Shown here: positions 1-16,479 of the stretch, piece by piece | Layout of the letters: each line of letters starts with the position of its first letter | Numbering within the stretch: position 1 is the first letter of the stretch | DNA from: Diacronema lutheri | Lineage: Eukaryota; Haptophyta; Pavlovophyceae; Pavlovales; Pavlovaceae | NCBI GenBank assembly: GCA_019448385.1 | Contig: JAGTXO010000001.1 | Location: 2,666,001 to 2,730,000, forward strand | Direction: 5' to 3' | DNA: 64,000 bases | Position numbers and translations under genes: made by a program | Notes under the pieces: model-generated | What the model saw: only the letters and a program-made list of their open reading frames with translations | The model's database searches: none | Told to the model about the DNA's origin: nothing

Positions 1-7121
<7,121 letters not shown>

Positions 7122-7188
7122 GTGGCCGCGCTGCATGCGCGTGCGTCCGAAAGTTGCCGCAATCGCGCTTTCAGAACACTGCCAAAAG

Positions 7189-8600
7189 TTACGGCGGCGC
7201 CAGCCGGATTACGCGCGCGCCGCTGTTGGGCGGCGGCGCGACGGTGTCGAGCAGGACGATGTTGTCGATTGGCGTGTCCTTGCCCGAGATCACCTTGATC
7301 GCCTCCTGCCCGAGGAGCCCGCCGAGGATGGCGCAGACGGGCGCGAGCGCGGGCGCCGCGTGCGGCGCGAGCTCGTCGAGCAGCGCGGCGCTCAGCGTGT
7401 CCTGCGGCAGGCCGAGCCGCTCGAGGGTGCGCTGCGCGCTCACGCGCACGTCCTCGGCGCAGTGGAAGGCACGGTGCGCCGTGAGGATCGTAGCAATGTC
7501 GGCGGGCTGCCGTGCGGCCGAAACGTGCGCAAAGGCGGCCTGCGAGGGTATCCGGACAGACGGCGCACCGTGCAGTCCGGGGTGGCGCAGGGTCCGGGTT
7601 GGCGCAGGGTGTGGGGTGGAGCAAGGAAGGCGCAGGCGTTGTGCGGGTTTGCTCGGTGTCTAGGGTGGCCCATGATGGCCGCAAGGGCTTGGGTGGAAGC
7701 GGCACGCGCAGTGAGAGGCGGACACTGAGCGATCGGGTGTAGCATGGCGCCCGCTGGGCGAGACGCTTTCGAAGGTGCGCGCTCGCTCGCGCACCGCGCG
7801 CTTGTGCCGCACGCCCGCGCGGCGCCATGCGGACCGCGTAAGCGATCTAGTAGCGGATCGCTTACGGCTCGCACGACGCGCAAGGCCCCACACGACGGCA
7901 GGAATGGGGAGGCGGCGCGGCGCACCTCAACCGTAGGGTAGCTGATGCTCGCCGCGCTCGTCTCGCTCGTCTCCTCGCCATCCGCGCCTTTCTTCTTGGT
8001 CGTCACGCTGTAGACGTACTCGCCGAGGTCAAGTGCCGCCCACCCGTATAAGCCGACGGCGCCGGCGGCGAACAGGTGCACGCGCCGGCGCGCGGGGACG
8101 TGGCCGCCCTCGTCGGCCGCGGCGACGCGCGCGCGCTTCGCGGGCGTCTCGGTGTGCAGCTCGCGCGCCGCGCGCACGAGCGCGCCGAGCTTGAGGACGT
8201 CGTCGAAGTGGAGCTCGGTCGCGATCACCAGGTCAAACTGGGCGAGGTGCTCGGCGGTCGCGGCGCGCGCGTCGTCCGTGCACGCGTCGACGGTGACGGT
8301 CGGGTTGAGGCCGCGCAGGAAGGGCAGCGACGCCTCCGCGCGGCTCGCGCCCACCTCGGCGTCGCCGAGCAAAAACTGGCCGCCGCGCGAGAGGTCGTCG
8401 GCCGTGACGCGCGCATGGTCCTGCAGCGTCACGTGCCCAACGCCGGCAAGCACGAGGTTCTTGGCCACCTCGGCGGCGAGCCCGCCGGCGCCGCAGATGA
8501 GGACGCGCGTCGTCGACATCCGCAGCTGCGTCTCCATGCCCCACAGCCGGATCTGCCGGTCGTACCGTTTGGTGTCGAGCGCGGTCTGCGCGACCGCCAT
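7189..8600 (-). CDS. SAE1: SUMO-activating enzyme E1 subunit 1 (AOS1/SAE1)
   Basis: Non-catalytic-cysteine half of the SUMO E1; pairs with UBA2 to adenylate SUMO. Two exons (8600-7926, 7539-7189) give 341 residues, close to the usual ~346. The N-terminus carries 'YDRQIRLWGMETQ', then the nucleotide-binding 'VLICGAGGLAAEVAKNLVLAG'-type Rossmann motif (about residues 33-52), and the C-terminus has 'PVCAILGGLLGQEAIKVISG'. The intron (7925-7540, 386 nt) is GAG|GTGCGC...CGCAG in phase 0 and joins 'SYPTVE' to 'AAFAHVSAARQ'. The ATG at 8600 puts the first conserved block about 12 residues in; an upstream in-frame Met would add a basic, unconserved leader. Divergent from the FMRP-like gene 119 bp away. 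Confidence 0.93.
7837..7866. repeat. 11-bp inverted repeat within the SAE1 intron
   Basis: CGTAAGCGATC (7837-7847) and GATCGCTTACG (7856-7866) form a perfect 11-bp stem with an 8-nt loop, inside the intron of SAE1. No function is implied. Confidence 0.6.
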
Positions 8601-8719
8601 CGTCGCGGTCCGTGTTCGCGCCCTCCGTCTCACTACTGCGCGTCGGGCCTTCTTTTGGGTCAACTGCCCGCCGCGAGCGCCACTTCTTACTGCGAACCGA
8701 TCGGCGCCGTCGCGGCGTG

Positions 8720-11700
8720 ATGGAGGCGTGCGCGTGGCTTGAGGCCTACCTGCCGGAGCAGCGGTGCTTCTACCGCGTCAAGCTGCTCGACGTGCAGAGC
8801 GACCAGTGCTTTGTCCGCTTCGACGCCCTTCAGCCGCCCGAGACGCCCGAGAGCGACACGGAGTGGGTCCGCTGGGAGCACCTCCGCGACGCCGCGCCGC
8901 CGCTTAACGAGCCCTACTGGCCGCGCGAGGTGCGCGCGTGGGCGCACGCGGCGCAGCGAGGTTCGACGCGCGCGTGTACCACGATGCGTGTGCCGCACAG
9001 CCCGCACGTTTGACACGCGTGCGCGGCGTACCGCGCGGGCTCGCGCGCACCGCCCCGTGTCGCGCAGGGCGAGGTGGTCGAGGTGCGCGCGCAGGCGCAG
9101 CTGCACGAGCCGTTCTCGTGGTGGGAGGCGAACGTGCTGCGCATCCGCGGCGACTTCATCCAAGTCCACTATCTCGGCTGGGAGAACGGCAAGGACGAGT
9201 TCGTCGAGCTCGAGGTTGTGCGGCCGGCGTATGGCCGTGCGGGCGTGCCGGGCAGCCGCGCGCCGCCCGCGAGCGCACCGGCGTGCTCGAAGGGCGAGTA
9301 CGCGCTGACGGACAAGATGCACACGTGGCTCCTCTCGCACGGCGGTGGCCTCGCCATCCTTTCGAACGTCGTCACTCGCGCCGGTGCGCAACCGCGCATC
9401 CCCTTCCCCACCACAGTCAGTCAGCCCGCCCGCCATGCTTTCGCTCGATCGCTCGTCTCGCTTCGCGTGCGTGGCCCGCGCCCGGCCAGTCCCACGCCCA
9501 CGCCCGCATCATGGCGTCCATGTCGCACGCGCGTGCGCTGACGTGCCGGCCATGCGTCGCGCGCTCGCTACGCCTAAAACGCGCCGCGCGTCGTGCAGCG
9601 CTCTATTCAGCGCGCCTCGAGCCGTCGCGCGCGGTCGTTACGCTGCTCGGCCTCGACGGGCCGCTGCGAACGGCGATGGTCATGCTTGACGTGCACGTGA
9701 AAAACCAGGTGCGCTCGGCCGCGCTGCACGCCGCGGCAGCTGCCGCCGCACTGCGCGCGTCGCGCGAGCGCGCGCGCGGCGTTAGCTGCGGCGGCTGCGC
9801 GCGCGTCCGTCGGAGTGCCCATTTCCCCCCGTCCGCCATCGCGCGGCGCGGCCGTGCACTCGGCCAACCGACGCCTCGCGTGGCCTCACCGCACCCACCC
9901 GCCTGCCCCCTACGCGCCGCGCGCGGAATATTCTACACGCCGCGCCGCGTGTGCCGCGACGCGCCGCCGAGCGCAGGTCGACCTTGCGCGCTTGCACGCC
10001 GAGCGCGAGTCCCTCATCCTCAGCCGCAACCGCGTCGAGACGGGCGCGCGCGACTCGTTCGCCGTGCCGCGCGCGCTGATGGGCCTCGTGATCGGAAAAG
10101 GCGGGAAGCACGTGCAGCACGTCAAGTCAGTTACTGGCGTCTACCAGATTGAAACGCCGCAAGGCGACAGTGCGGAATGCATCGTAAGAGCGCCGCGCCG
10201 ACTGACTCGCGCCGCGTCCCGGCTCCATGCTGCGCTCCGCCGTCCGTCCGCGCTGGCCGTTTCGTCGGCCATCGCCTCGCATCGCCTCACACTCCGCGTG
10301 CCGACGCGGTCGCGCCGCGCGCGCAGGTGACAGTCGTCGGCCCGACCGTCGAGGCGGTGGCCAAAGCGCGCGAGATGCTTGAGCTCGCGGAGGAGGAGAT
10401 CGAGATCCCGCAGAGCGCGGCCGCGTCGCTCCTTGGCAACGGCGGCAACCCACTCCGCGCCATCGAAGAGCGAGCCGGGCTCGTGCACGCGAACATCTGG
10501 AAGAACGCCAAGGCGCTCAAGCTCACCGGCTCGCGCGCGGCGCTGGAGAAGGCCAAGCTGATCGTCGAGCTCGAGCTCGACTACATCGCGACGTACGCCG
10601 AGGAGTCGTCCGAGGTGCGCAAGCTCGTGCTGCAGGCACGCGCGCTCGGCATCGCAACGCCATCGTCGCTGCACGATGGCGGCGGTCCGTCGCACGCGGC
10701 CGGATTTGGCGCCTTCCGAGGGGGGCGAGGCGGCATGATCGCCGTCTTTGGCAGCCGCGGCCGCGGCGGCGGGCGCGGCGCGCCTGCCGCCGGCCGCGGC
10801 GTTGGTCGCGGCGCGCCCGCGCACGCGCCGCCGGAGCCGCAGGGGGCGCGCGCCTCGACCGCGCACGCGGGTGGCGGCGGCAGGGCGCAGGTGCAGGGTC
10901 AGCTTGTTCCGCCGCATCCGTCAGGCGCGGTGCAGCCGCAGGGGCAGGGACAGCAGCCGTCAAAGCTGCGGCAGCCAACCCCCGCCCCTGCGCCTGTTGA
11001 GCAAGCGGCTCGCGCGGCCAATGGCTGCGGCGATGGTGGACGCGCAAGCGGTCGGGCTGCCGGCGGTGCTACGGTCGCGGCAGCAACGGCAAGCTCGCGC
11101 GACAACGCCGCCGCCGGCCGGGGCGGCAGTGGCGGCGCGGGGGCGGCGAGCGGCTCGACGGAGCCTGCCGTCGCCGCCAGGCAGGGGGGCAAGCGCGTTG
11201 GCGGCGTGCCGCAGCCGGGCGCGCCGTCTCACGCGACCGCGGGCACCGCTACCGCGGCGCTCGGCGGCGTCGGCACTCCCCGCAAGGGCAAGGTGAGCGG
11301 CGCCACGCCGGCCGCGCCGGCCGCACCGGCCGGTGGCGCGGACGCGTCAGCCGCTGCGCAGGCCGGCACGGGCCCTGCCGCGGCGGGCGGACCGTTGGCC
11401 GTGTCGGCGGGCAAGGCGGGAGGCGTGCCACGGCCTGCAGGCGCGGCGCGAGTGCAGCGCGTTGGGCGCGACGGCTTGGCCACGCCGGCCGCGGCAATGG
11501 CCGCAGACTCTGCTCACAACGCCGCGCCTGCGCCGGCGGTGGGCACGGGCGATGGCGGCGGCGGAGGCGGCGCAGCTCGCGGGGCCGGCCGCGCGGGCAG
11601 GGCGCGCGGGAGCCGCGCGCCGGAGGGCGGCGAGCAGGGGAGCGGCGCAGCAGGTGACGCACCAGCGCCCGCTGGTGCGAACCCTCCGCCCGCGCCCAAG

Positions 11701-12424
11701 TCGGGCCAGCGTGGCGGGAAGGGGCGGAAGGTGGGCGAGGCCGCATCAGGCGGCTCGGGCGGCGATGGGCTGGCCGGCGGCATAGCGAGCGCAACGGCGG
11801 GCAGCGGCGGCGGCGCTGCTGCCGCCGCCGCCGTCGCTGCCGATGGCTCGAACCGGGAGCCGGCCGGCCCCAGCGGCGCGGCGGCCGCGGCGAACGGCGC
11901 TATGAGCAGTCGTAACGGGCGCACGCGTAACGGCGCCTTGGCCGGCGGCGCGCCCAAGGCCACAGGCGGCGGGCGCGGCTCAGGGAGCAGGTGCGAGGGC
12001 GAGCGCGCGCCACACGGCGAAGGCGCGGATGAGGCGGCGGGCGCGGCGGGTCGCGGCGGCACGCCACGCAAAGCCGCGTCGAGCGCGCCCGCGCGGCCCG
12101 AGCGCACGGCGCCCAATACGACACGCGTCGAGCCGACGCCGAATGCGGGCGCGAGCGAGGTGCGCGCGCCACACGGGACGCTCGTGCGACGAGTTGGCGC
12201 GCGCCGCGTTCGCGTGCGCGAGGCTTGCGAATCGCGCTTTCATATGTTCTTCACTAATCGCGCGTTGCCCTCCCCAGCCCCCACGCCCGCCGGGAGCCGC
12301 ACCGCTCACGCGCGCATCACGTGCGTGCGCACACGCGTCCGTCCTCGCGCGCCGCTTGCAGCTTTCTACCGCACCGTCGCCCGCAATTGCCAACGGCGCC
12401 GCCAAGCCGCATCCACAAAACTGA
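8720..12424 (+). CDS. FMRP/FXR-family RNA-binding protein (tandem Agenet/Tudor + KH1-KH2 + RG-rich tail)
   Basis: Likely an mRNA-binding translational regulator. Six exons: 8720-8929, 9068-9383, 9599-9708, 9977-10183, 10327-12159, 12362-12424 (912 aa). Order matches FMRP. Two Agenet/Tudor modules come first (residues ~1-70 and ~72-120, 'WWEANVLRIRGDFIQVHYLG'). A KH0-like segment ('AVVTLLGLDGPLRTAMVML') precedes KH1 with GKGG ('GLVIGKGGKHVQHVKSVTGV') and KH2 ('EEEIEIPQSAAASLLGNGG'). The spacer 'REMLELAEEEIEIPQ' parallels FMRP's 'RSFLEFAEDVIQVPR'. After KH2 comes a short RG-rich patch (near 10715-10815) and a long Ala/Gly/Pro-rich disordered tail. Donors are mostly GTGCGC. The last intron (GAG|GTGCGC ... 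TTGCAG) is inferred; without it the frame would run to 12540 and overlap the converging gene. Confidence 0.82.
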
Positions 12425-12456
12425 TGTCGCCTAAGACGGCACGTGCGGCCATTTTG

Positions 12457-12513
12457 CCTGCGCTGTGCATGGGCGATCGAACTTTTCGAATGATCGCCCA
12501 TGCGCAGCGCAGG
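12457..12513. terminator. 22-bp inverted repeat between convergent genes
   Basis: Arms 12457-12478 and 12492-12513 pair over 22 bp with one mismatch, around a 13-nt AT-rich centre. The hairpin sits between the inferred stop of the FMRP-like gene (12424) and the stop of the converging UBX gene (12529), so it would fall in both 3' UTRs. A 3'-end or insulating role is inference; it could equally be the scar of a small mobile element. Confidence 0.5.
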
Positions 12514-12528
12514 GAATCCGACATTTGT

Positions 12529-14406
12529 TCACACCAGTGAAGCGGACTCCTCGTCGGCGTCCTCCACGTGGAGCAGCACGCTCGACGCCCTTTCCGCGCC
12601 CTGTAGCGCCTCGCCGATCGTCACGGCATGCACGGTACCTTGGCCGTCGCCTTGACCACGCGGCGCCACGCCGCAAGCGCCCCCGAGCACTCGGCGCGGG
12701 AAGGAGGCCGCGAGTGCAAACTGCTCGGCCGCGTCGTCCTCGCTCGCGCAGCTCGCCTCGACCCACGCACGCAGTTTTGCAAGCGGTGCGTCCACGTGGA
12801 AGCGACGGCACACCCTTCGCCCCGTCCGCATGCGAACGACGACGCCCAGCACGCCCTTGCCGCGCGCCGGCTCCTCGCCAAGCTGCGCGCTCGTGCCCGC
12901 AGCCTGCCGGGCGAGCCACCACGCGGGCGCCTCGACCGGCGCATCCATCGCGCTGCCGGGCTCAACTGCCGCCCGCGCAGCCGCGCCATCGTCTCCGCAG
13001 GCGGCGCGCGCCGGCGCCGCGCGCACTTCTCCGGACGCGGCCGCCTCCGCGCCCGCCTCGGGCCCGTGCGTCCCACGGGCGGCCTCGGCGCGCGTGGCGC
13101 CCTCCGCCTGGCGCGCATCCGCGGCGAGCGCCGCCGCAAACTCCGCGTCTTGCTGCGCCAACAGCTCAAGTCGCTCCACGCGGAGCCTCGCGTCGCGTGC
13201 TGCGATCGACTCCGCGGGCTGCGGAGGCGGACGCGCGCGGAAGCGCGCAAGCGCGGCGATGAGGCCCAACGCCGCCTCCGCGGCGCGCGCGCGCATCGTG
13301 CCGCGCGCTCGCGCGTCGGCCGCCACGAGCGCGCCGAGCGCGCTCGAGCGGTGCAGTTGGCGCCCGCGGATGACGACGCGTTCCGCTGCGCTCGGCCCCC
13401 AGACGAGAACGAGCGCGGGCGCCGCACCCAGCCCAAAATGGTGGCGCGCAAATTCGAAATCGAGCGACGACTCGCGCAAGGCGTCTCCGCCGGCCGCGCC
13501 CGCGGCCGTGGCGGGTTCGGTGAACGCGGCGGCGACGACGAGCGCGTGCACCGCCTCGTGCACACGCGCGGCGATCGCAAATGGCGCGCTCGAGCGTGCG
13601 CAGCCCACACCGCCATCTACGCCAACCTTGGTGCGATCGCCACGCGGCGCGAGTGCGAGCAGCGCGCCGCCGAGCGCGGGCGCGACGCTGCGCGCAAAGC
13701 CGAGCGAATTTGGTCCCGACGCCTCGAGCGTAAGCACGAGCAGGCCGGCGTCGCAGCCGGGCGCTCGCCACCGCTCGAGCGCGCGCGCGAGCCCACCCGC
13801 GGCGGAGAAGGCCGCGCTCCAGTGCGGCGAGCCGGGCGCAGCTCCCGGCACGTCGGCGCTGCGCGCGGCTGCCGTGCGCGTCGTCTCGCAGCTCGCCAGG
13901 AAGTGCGCTCGCGCCGTGCGAGGCGACGGAGTGCGCGCCGGCTCGGCAGCGCGCGCGAGCAAAGTGTGCGAGGACGCCCGCGTCGCAGCGCCCGCCGGGC
14001 CCGCCGCCGTCGAGACCAACCGGCCGAGAAGCGAGCGATGTGCGCGCACGTGCGCCGGCGGAATGGCGACAGCTGCGGGCCCGGTGCACGCCGATGAGGA
14101 CGTGTGCGATGCGGTTAGCCGGTCGAGCAGCGCGCCACGCATCGCTGCGCGCGCCGGCTCTGCGGACGCGGATGCCAACGGCATGTCGTCGGACGACGGC
14201 CGCACGTCCAACTGAACTGCGCGAGCGCGCGCGCCCCCGCGAGATGCCGATTTGCCTGCCGCTGCCGATGAGGCGGGTGGCGCGGCGCCCAGGGTTCGAC
14301 CGGTCGACCAGTGCTCGGCGAGGCGCTGCGCCGTGGCCAGCAGCCAGAGCGTCGCTACGATGACGACACCCCAGTGCAATACCGGCGGGAGGAGGAGGGG
14401 CGCCAT
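12529..14406 (-). CDS. UBX-domain membrane protein, UBXD8/FAF2-like
   Basis: Probably a Cdc48/p97 adaptor at the ER or lipid droplets, acting in ERAD. The single-exon frame gives 625 aa from the ATG at 14406, which places a hydrophobic segment (residues ~9-26, 'VVIVATLWLLATAQ') right at the N-terminus. A longer start at 14511 exists but would overlap the diverging gene. The middle (~190-400) fits a UAS/thioredoxin-like fold. The motif 'ELLAQQDAEFAAALAADA' is the typical UBXD helix before the UBX domain, which fills the last ~107 residues ('VVVRMRTGRRVCRRF...' to 'SSVLLHVEDADEE'). No UBA domain is obvious at the N-terminus, unlike animal FAF2. Family call good; localisation inferred. Confidence 0.8.
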   Translation of the reverse strand: MAPLLLPPVLHWGVVIVATLWLLATAQRLAEHWSTGRTLGAAPPASSAAAGKSASRGGARARAVQLDVRPSSDDMPLASASAEPARAAMRGALLDRLTASHTSSSACTGPAAVAIPPAHVRAHRSLLGRLVSTAAGPAGAATRASSHTLLARAAEPARTPSPRTARAHFLASCETTRTAAARSADVPGAAPGSPHWSAAFSAAGGLARALERWRAPGCDAGLLVLTLEASGPNSLGFARSVAPALGGALLALAPRGDRTKVGVDGGVGCARSSAPFAIAARVHEAVHALVVAAAFTEPATAAGAAGGDALRESSLDFEFARHHFGLGAAPALVLVWGPSAAERVVIRGRQLHRSSALGALVAADARARGTMRARAAEAALGLIAALARFRARPPPQPAESIAARDARLRVERLELLAQQDAEFAAALAADARQAEGATRAEAARGTHGPEAGAEAAASGEVRAAPARAACGDDGAAARAAVEPGSAMDAPVEAPAWWLARQAAGTSAQLGEEPARGKGVLGVVVRMRTGRRVCRRFHVDAPLAKLRAWVEASCASEDDAAEQFALAASFPRRVLGGACGVAPRGQGDGQGTVHAVTIGEALQGAERASSVLLHVEDADEESASLV

Positions 14407-14430
14407 TTCGCCTTGTTCAAACGGACGAGG

Positions 14431-15199
14431 ATGCTGCAGGAAATGCGCGCGGATGCGCTGCTCCACGCCTTCTCCGCCATGTGCTCCCGCGCAGAGGCGC
14501 TTGCGCGCCACGACTTTGTCAACTTGGCTGGCACGCCACCCGTTGACTCGCCCGTCTCTTCCTCCTCTTCGTCAGCGAGTACGCAGCTCGCAGTCGCCGC
14601 GCATAGCCGGACGCGTGCAGAGCGTCTATGCGGATATGACTTTGCGCCGACGGGCGAAGTGCCTGCCGCTCGTTCAGTGGTCCGCGCCTCACGCGCGCAC
14701 ACGCCCCCTCCGCCAGGCGGCGTTGCTGGCCCACGGCCAGCTCCCGTGGCCACGTCGCCCTCGGAGGCGAGCGTAGCGGCAACCGGGCCGACGCGCTCGT
14801 GTGAGCTGCCGTATGCGCACGGTGCAAGCGCCCGGTCCTCGGCCGAGCTGCGGCTGTCGGCGTGCGGCTCGCGGCTCTCCCCAAAGCCCGCCCATTTTTT
14901 TGGCGTCCAGGACGCAGGCGCAAGCAGCGCCCCCCGGCCAGACGCACTGGCGCCATGCGCTCCGCCGCGCACGCCGACGGAGGCGTTCATCGGCGGCGCG
15001 GACACTGCGCTGCTTCTCGCGCGCATCGATCAACTTCTCTCGCAAAGGCTCGCGGACGAATCGAGCAAATGGGAGCGGATGCAAGAGAAGCTCCTTGCCG
15101 TCGCCATGCAAGCGGTCGTCGACTCGACGAACGCGGCCGCGCTGCCGCGCGCAATGGCCCGCGTGCCGTCTCCTACGCGCACGTTGCCGCCGTTGCCGC

Positions 15200-15241
<42 letters not shown>

Positions 15242-16427
15242 GTGCGCCGCCCGCCGCGTGCGCGCGTGCGCTCACGCCCCCATGGCCGAGGGTTGCGAAC
15301 GCGCCTTCCCATGGGCCACCGCCGAGCGCGCCGCCTCCGCCGCCAAAGCCCGCGGCGCCGAGCGCGCCGCGCCGCGGCAACGTGACGGCAGCGGACGCGA
15401 TCAAGGTCGCACTGAGGCGCAAGGCCAACGAGCGCCTCGTCTCGCGTCGGCCCGATGTCCTCGCGCTGCTCGCGCGTGCGGCGGACGAGCGCCTCGGTTC
15501 GGCGAAGGACGCGGAGGCGTACGCGCGCGAGCTCGAGGAGCTCGCTGACTCGCTTGGCTTGAGCTTGAGCGGCGAGCCGTGGAGCGTGCGCCTGCGCATC
15601 AGCAAGAAGGGCGGAGGCGCCGACGCGTTCCACTTTGCTCCGGACGAGCTCGAGCGCGCGGACGTCGCCCAGCGCCGCCTCGGCCTCGCATCGACCGCAG
15701 CGGGCTGGTCCGAGCAGCTGCGCGCGCAGGCGCGTGCAGCTGCTGCTGCTGCTGGCAGCTCCGGACTTGACAGCGGGTCCGGCGCCGTCGGGCCGCAAAC
15801 TCGCCTCGACACGATCGCGCGCTGCTCTGACGTCGTCGCTGGCGGTGTGCGCGTGTGGCGCGCGGTGATTGAGGACGGCTTCTTCGGCGCGGCCACACGC
15901 GAGATGGCGCAACTCGGCGTGCCGCACGCACTCGACGAACTCGGCGCGCAGCTGCTCAGCGCGCTGCGTTCGTTCGAACGCCTTGCATGCAGCCTTGCTC
16001 TCGACGAGCTGGTAAGTGGACGCGCAACGTGCGAGCCACGCGTTTGCGTGCGCTGCCGCTGCCGTGTGCGCGCAATGCGCGTGCGATGCCCTTCACCCTT
16101 CTTTCTCCGTGCCCCTGCACGTGCTCCTCCCGAACGCCGTCGCAGGACGGGATGCGCTCCGAGCAGGCCGCGCTCGCGCGCAGGCTGCGTACACCAAAGA
16201 GCGAAGCGCTCGTGCGCGCGACGTTGCAGCTGCTGCAAGACTTGGACAAGGTTCCCCGCCCGCTGGCGCGCGCAGCGGCGCCGACGGGCTCGCCGTCGTC
16301 GAGCGACACGCTGGCGCACTCGATAAACCAAGTTGAGGCCGCGCTTTCCGAGATTTGCGCGCTCCGGCCTAGTGCGGATGCATTCACCGGCAACGGAGGA
16401 GCGGACGACATGTCAGACGCCGTGTAG
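14431..16427 (+). CDS. Unidentified proline-rich protein with a helical C-terminal half
   Basis: Two exons, 14431-16011 and 16146-16427 (620 aa), joined in phase 0 by a canonical GTAAGT...CGCAG intron. After a Ser-rich N-terminus come a short helix ('ALLLARIDQLLSQRLADE'), a polyproline tract (about 15184-15240, 12 or more Pro in a row), and 'GNVTAADAIKVALRRKANER'. The C-terminal half is predicted all-alpha ('YARELEELADSLGL', 'WRAVIEDGFFGAATREMAQL', 'SEALVRATLQLLQDLDKV'). The layout, a polyproline tract before a helical domain, recalls actin-linked proteins such as plant CHUP1, but no motif proves this. The ATG is only 24 bp from the diverging UBX gene's ATG; Met at 14443 or 14479 are alternatives. 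Confidence 0.7.
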
Positions 16428-16479
16428 CTTTGCAGTCTGCGAGTCTTATCATCTCGACCGCAGCGGCGAGAACGGCCAA

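Noticed and set aside
12425-12540. Extension of the FMRP-like protein to a stop at 12540
   Set aside because: It would run through a hairpin and overlap the converging gene's stop. A GAG|GTGCGC...TTGCAG intron with a stop at 12424 fits this gene's splice pattern better.
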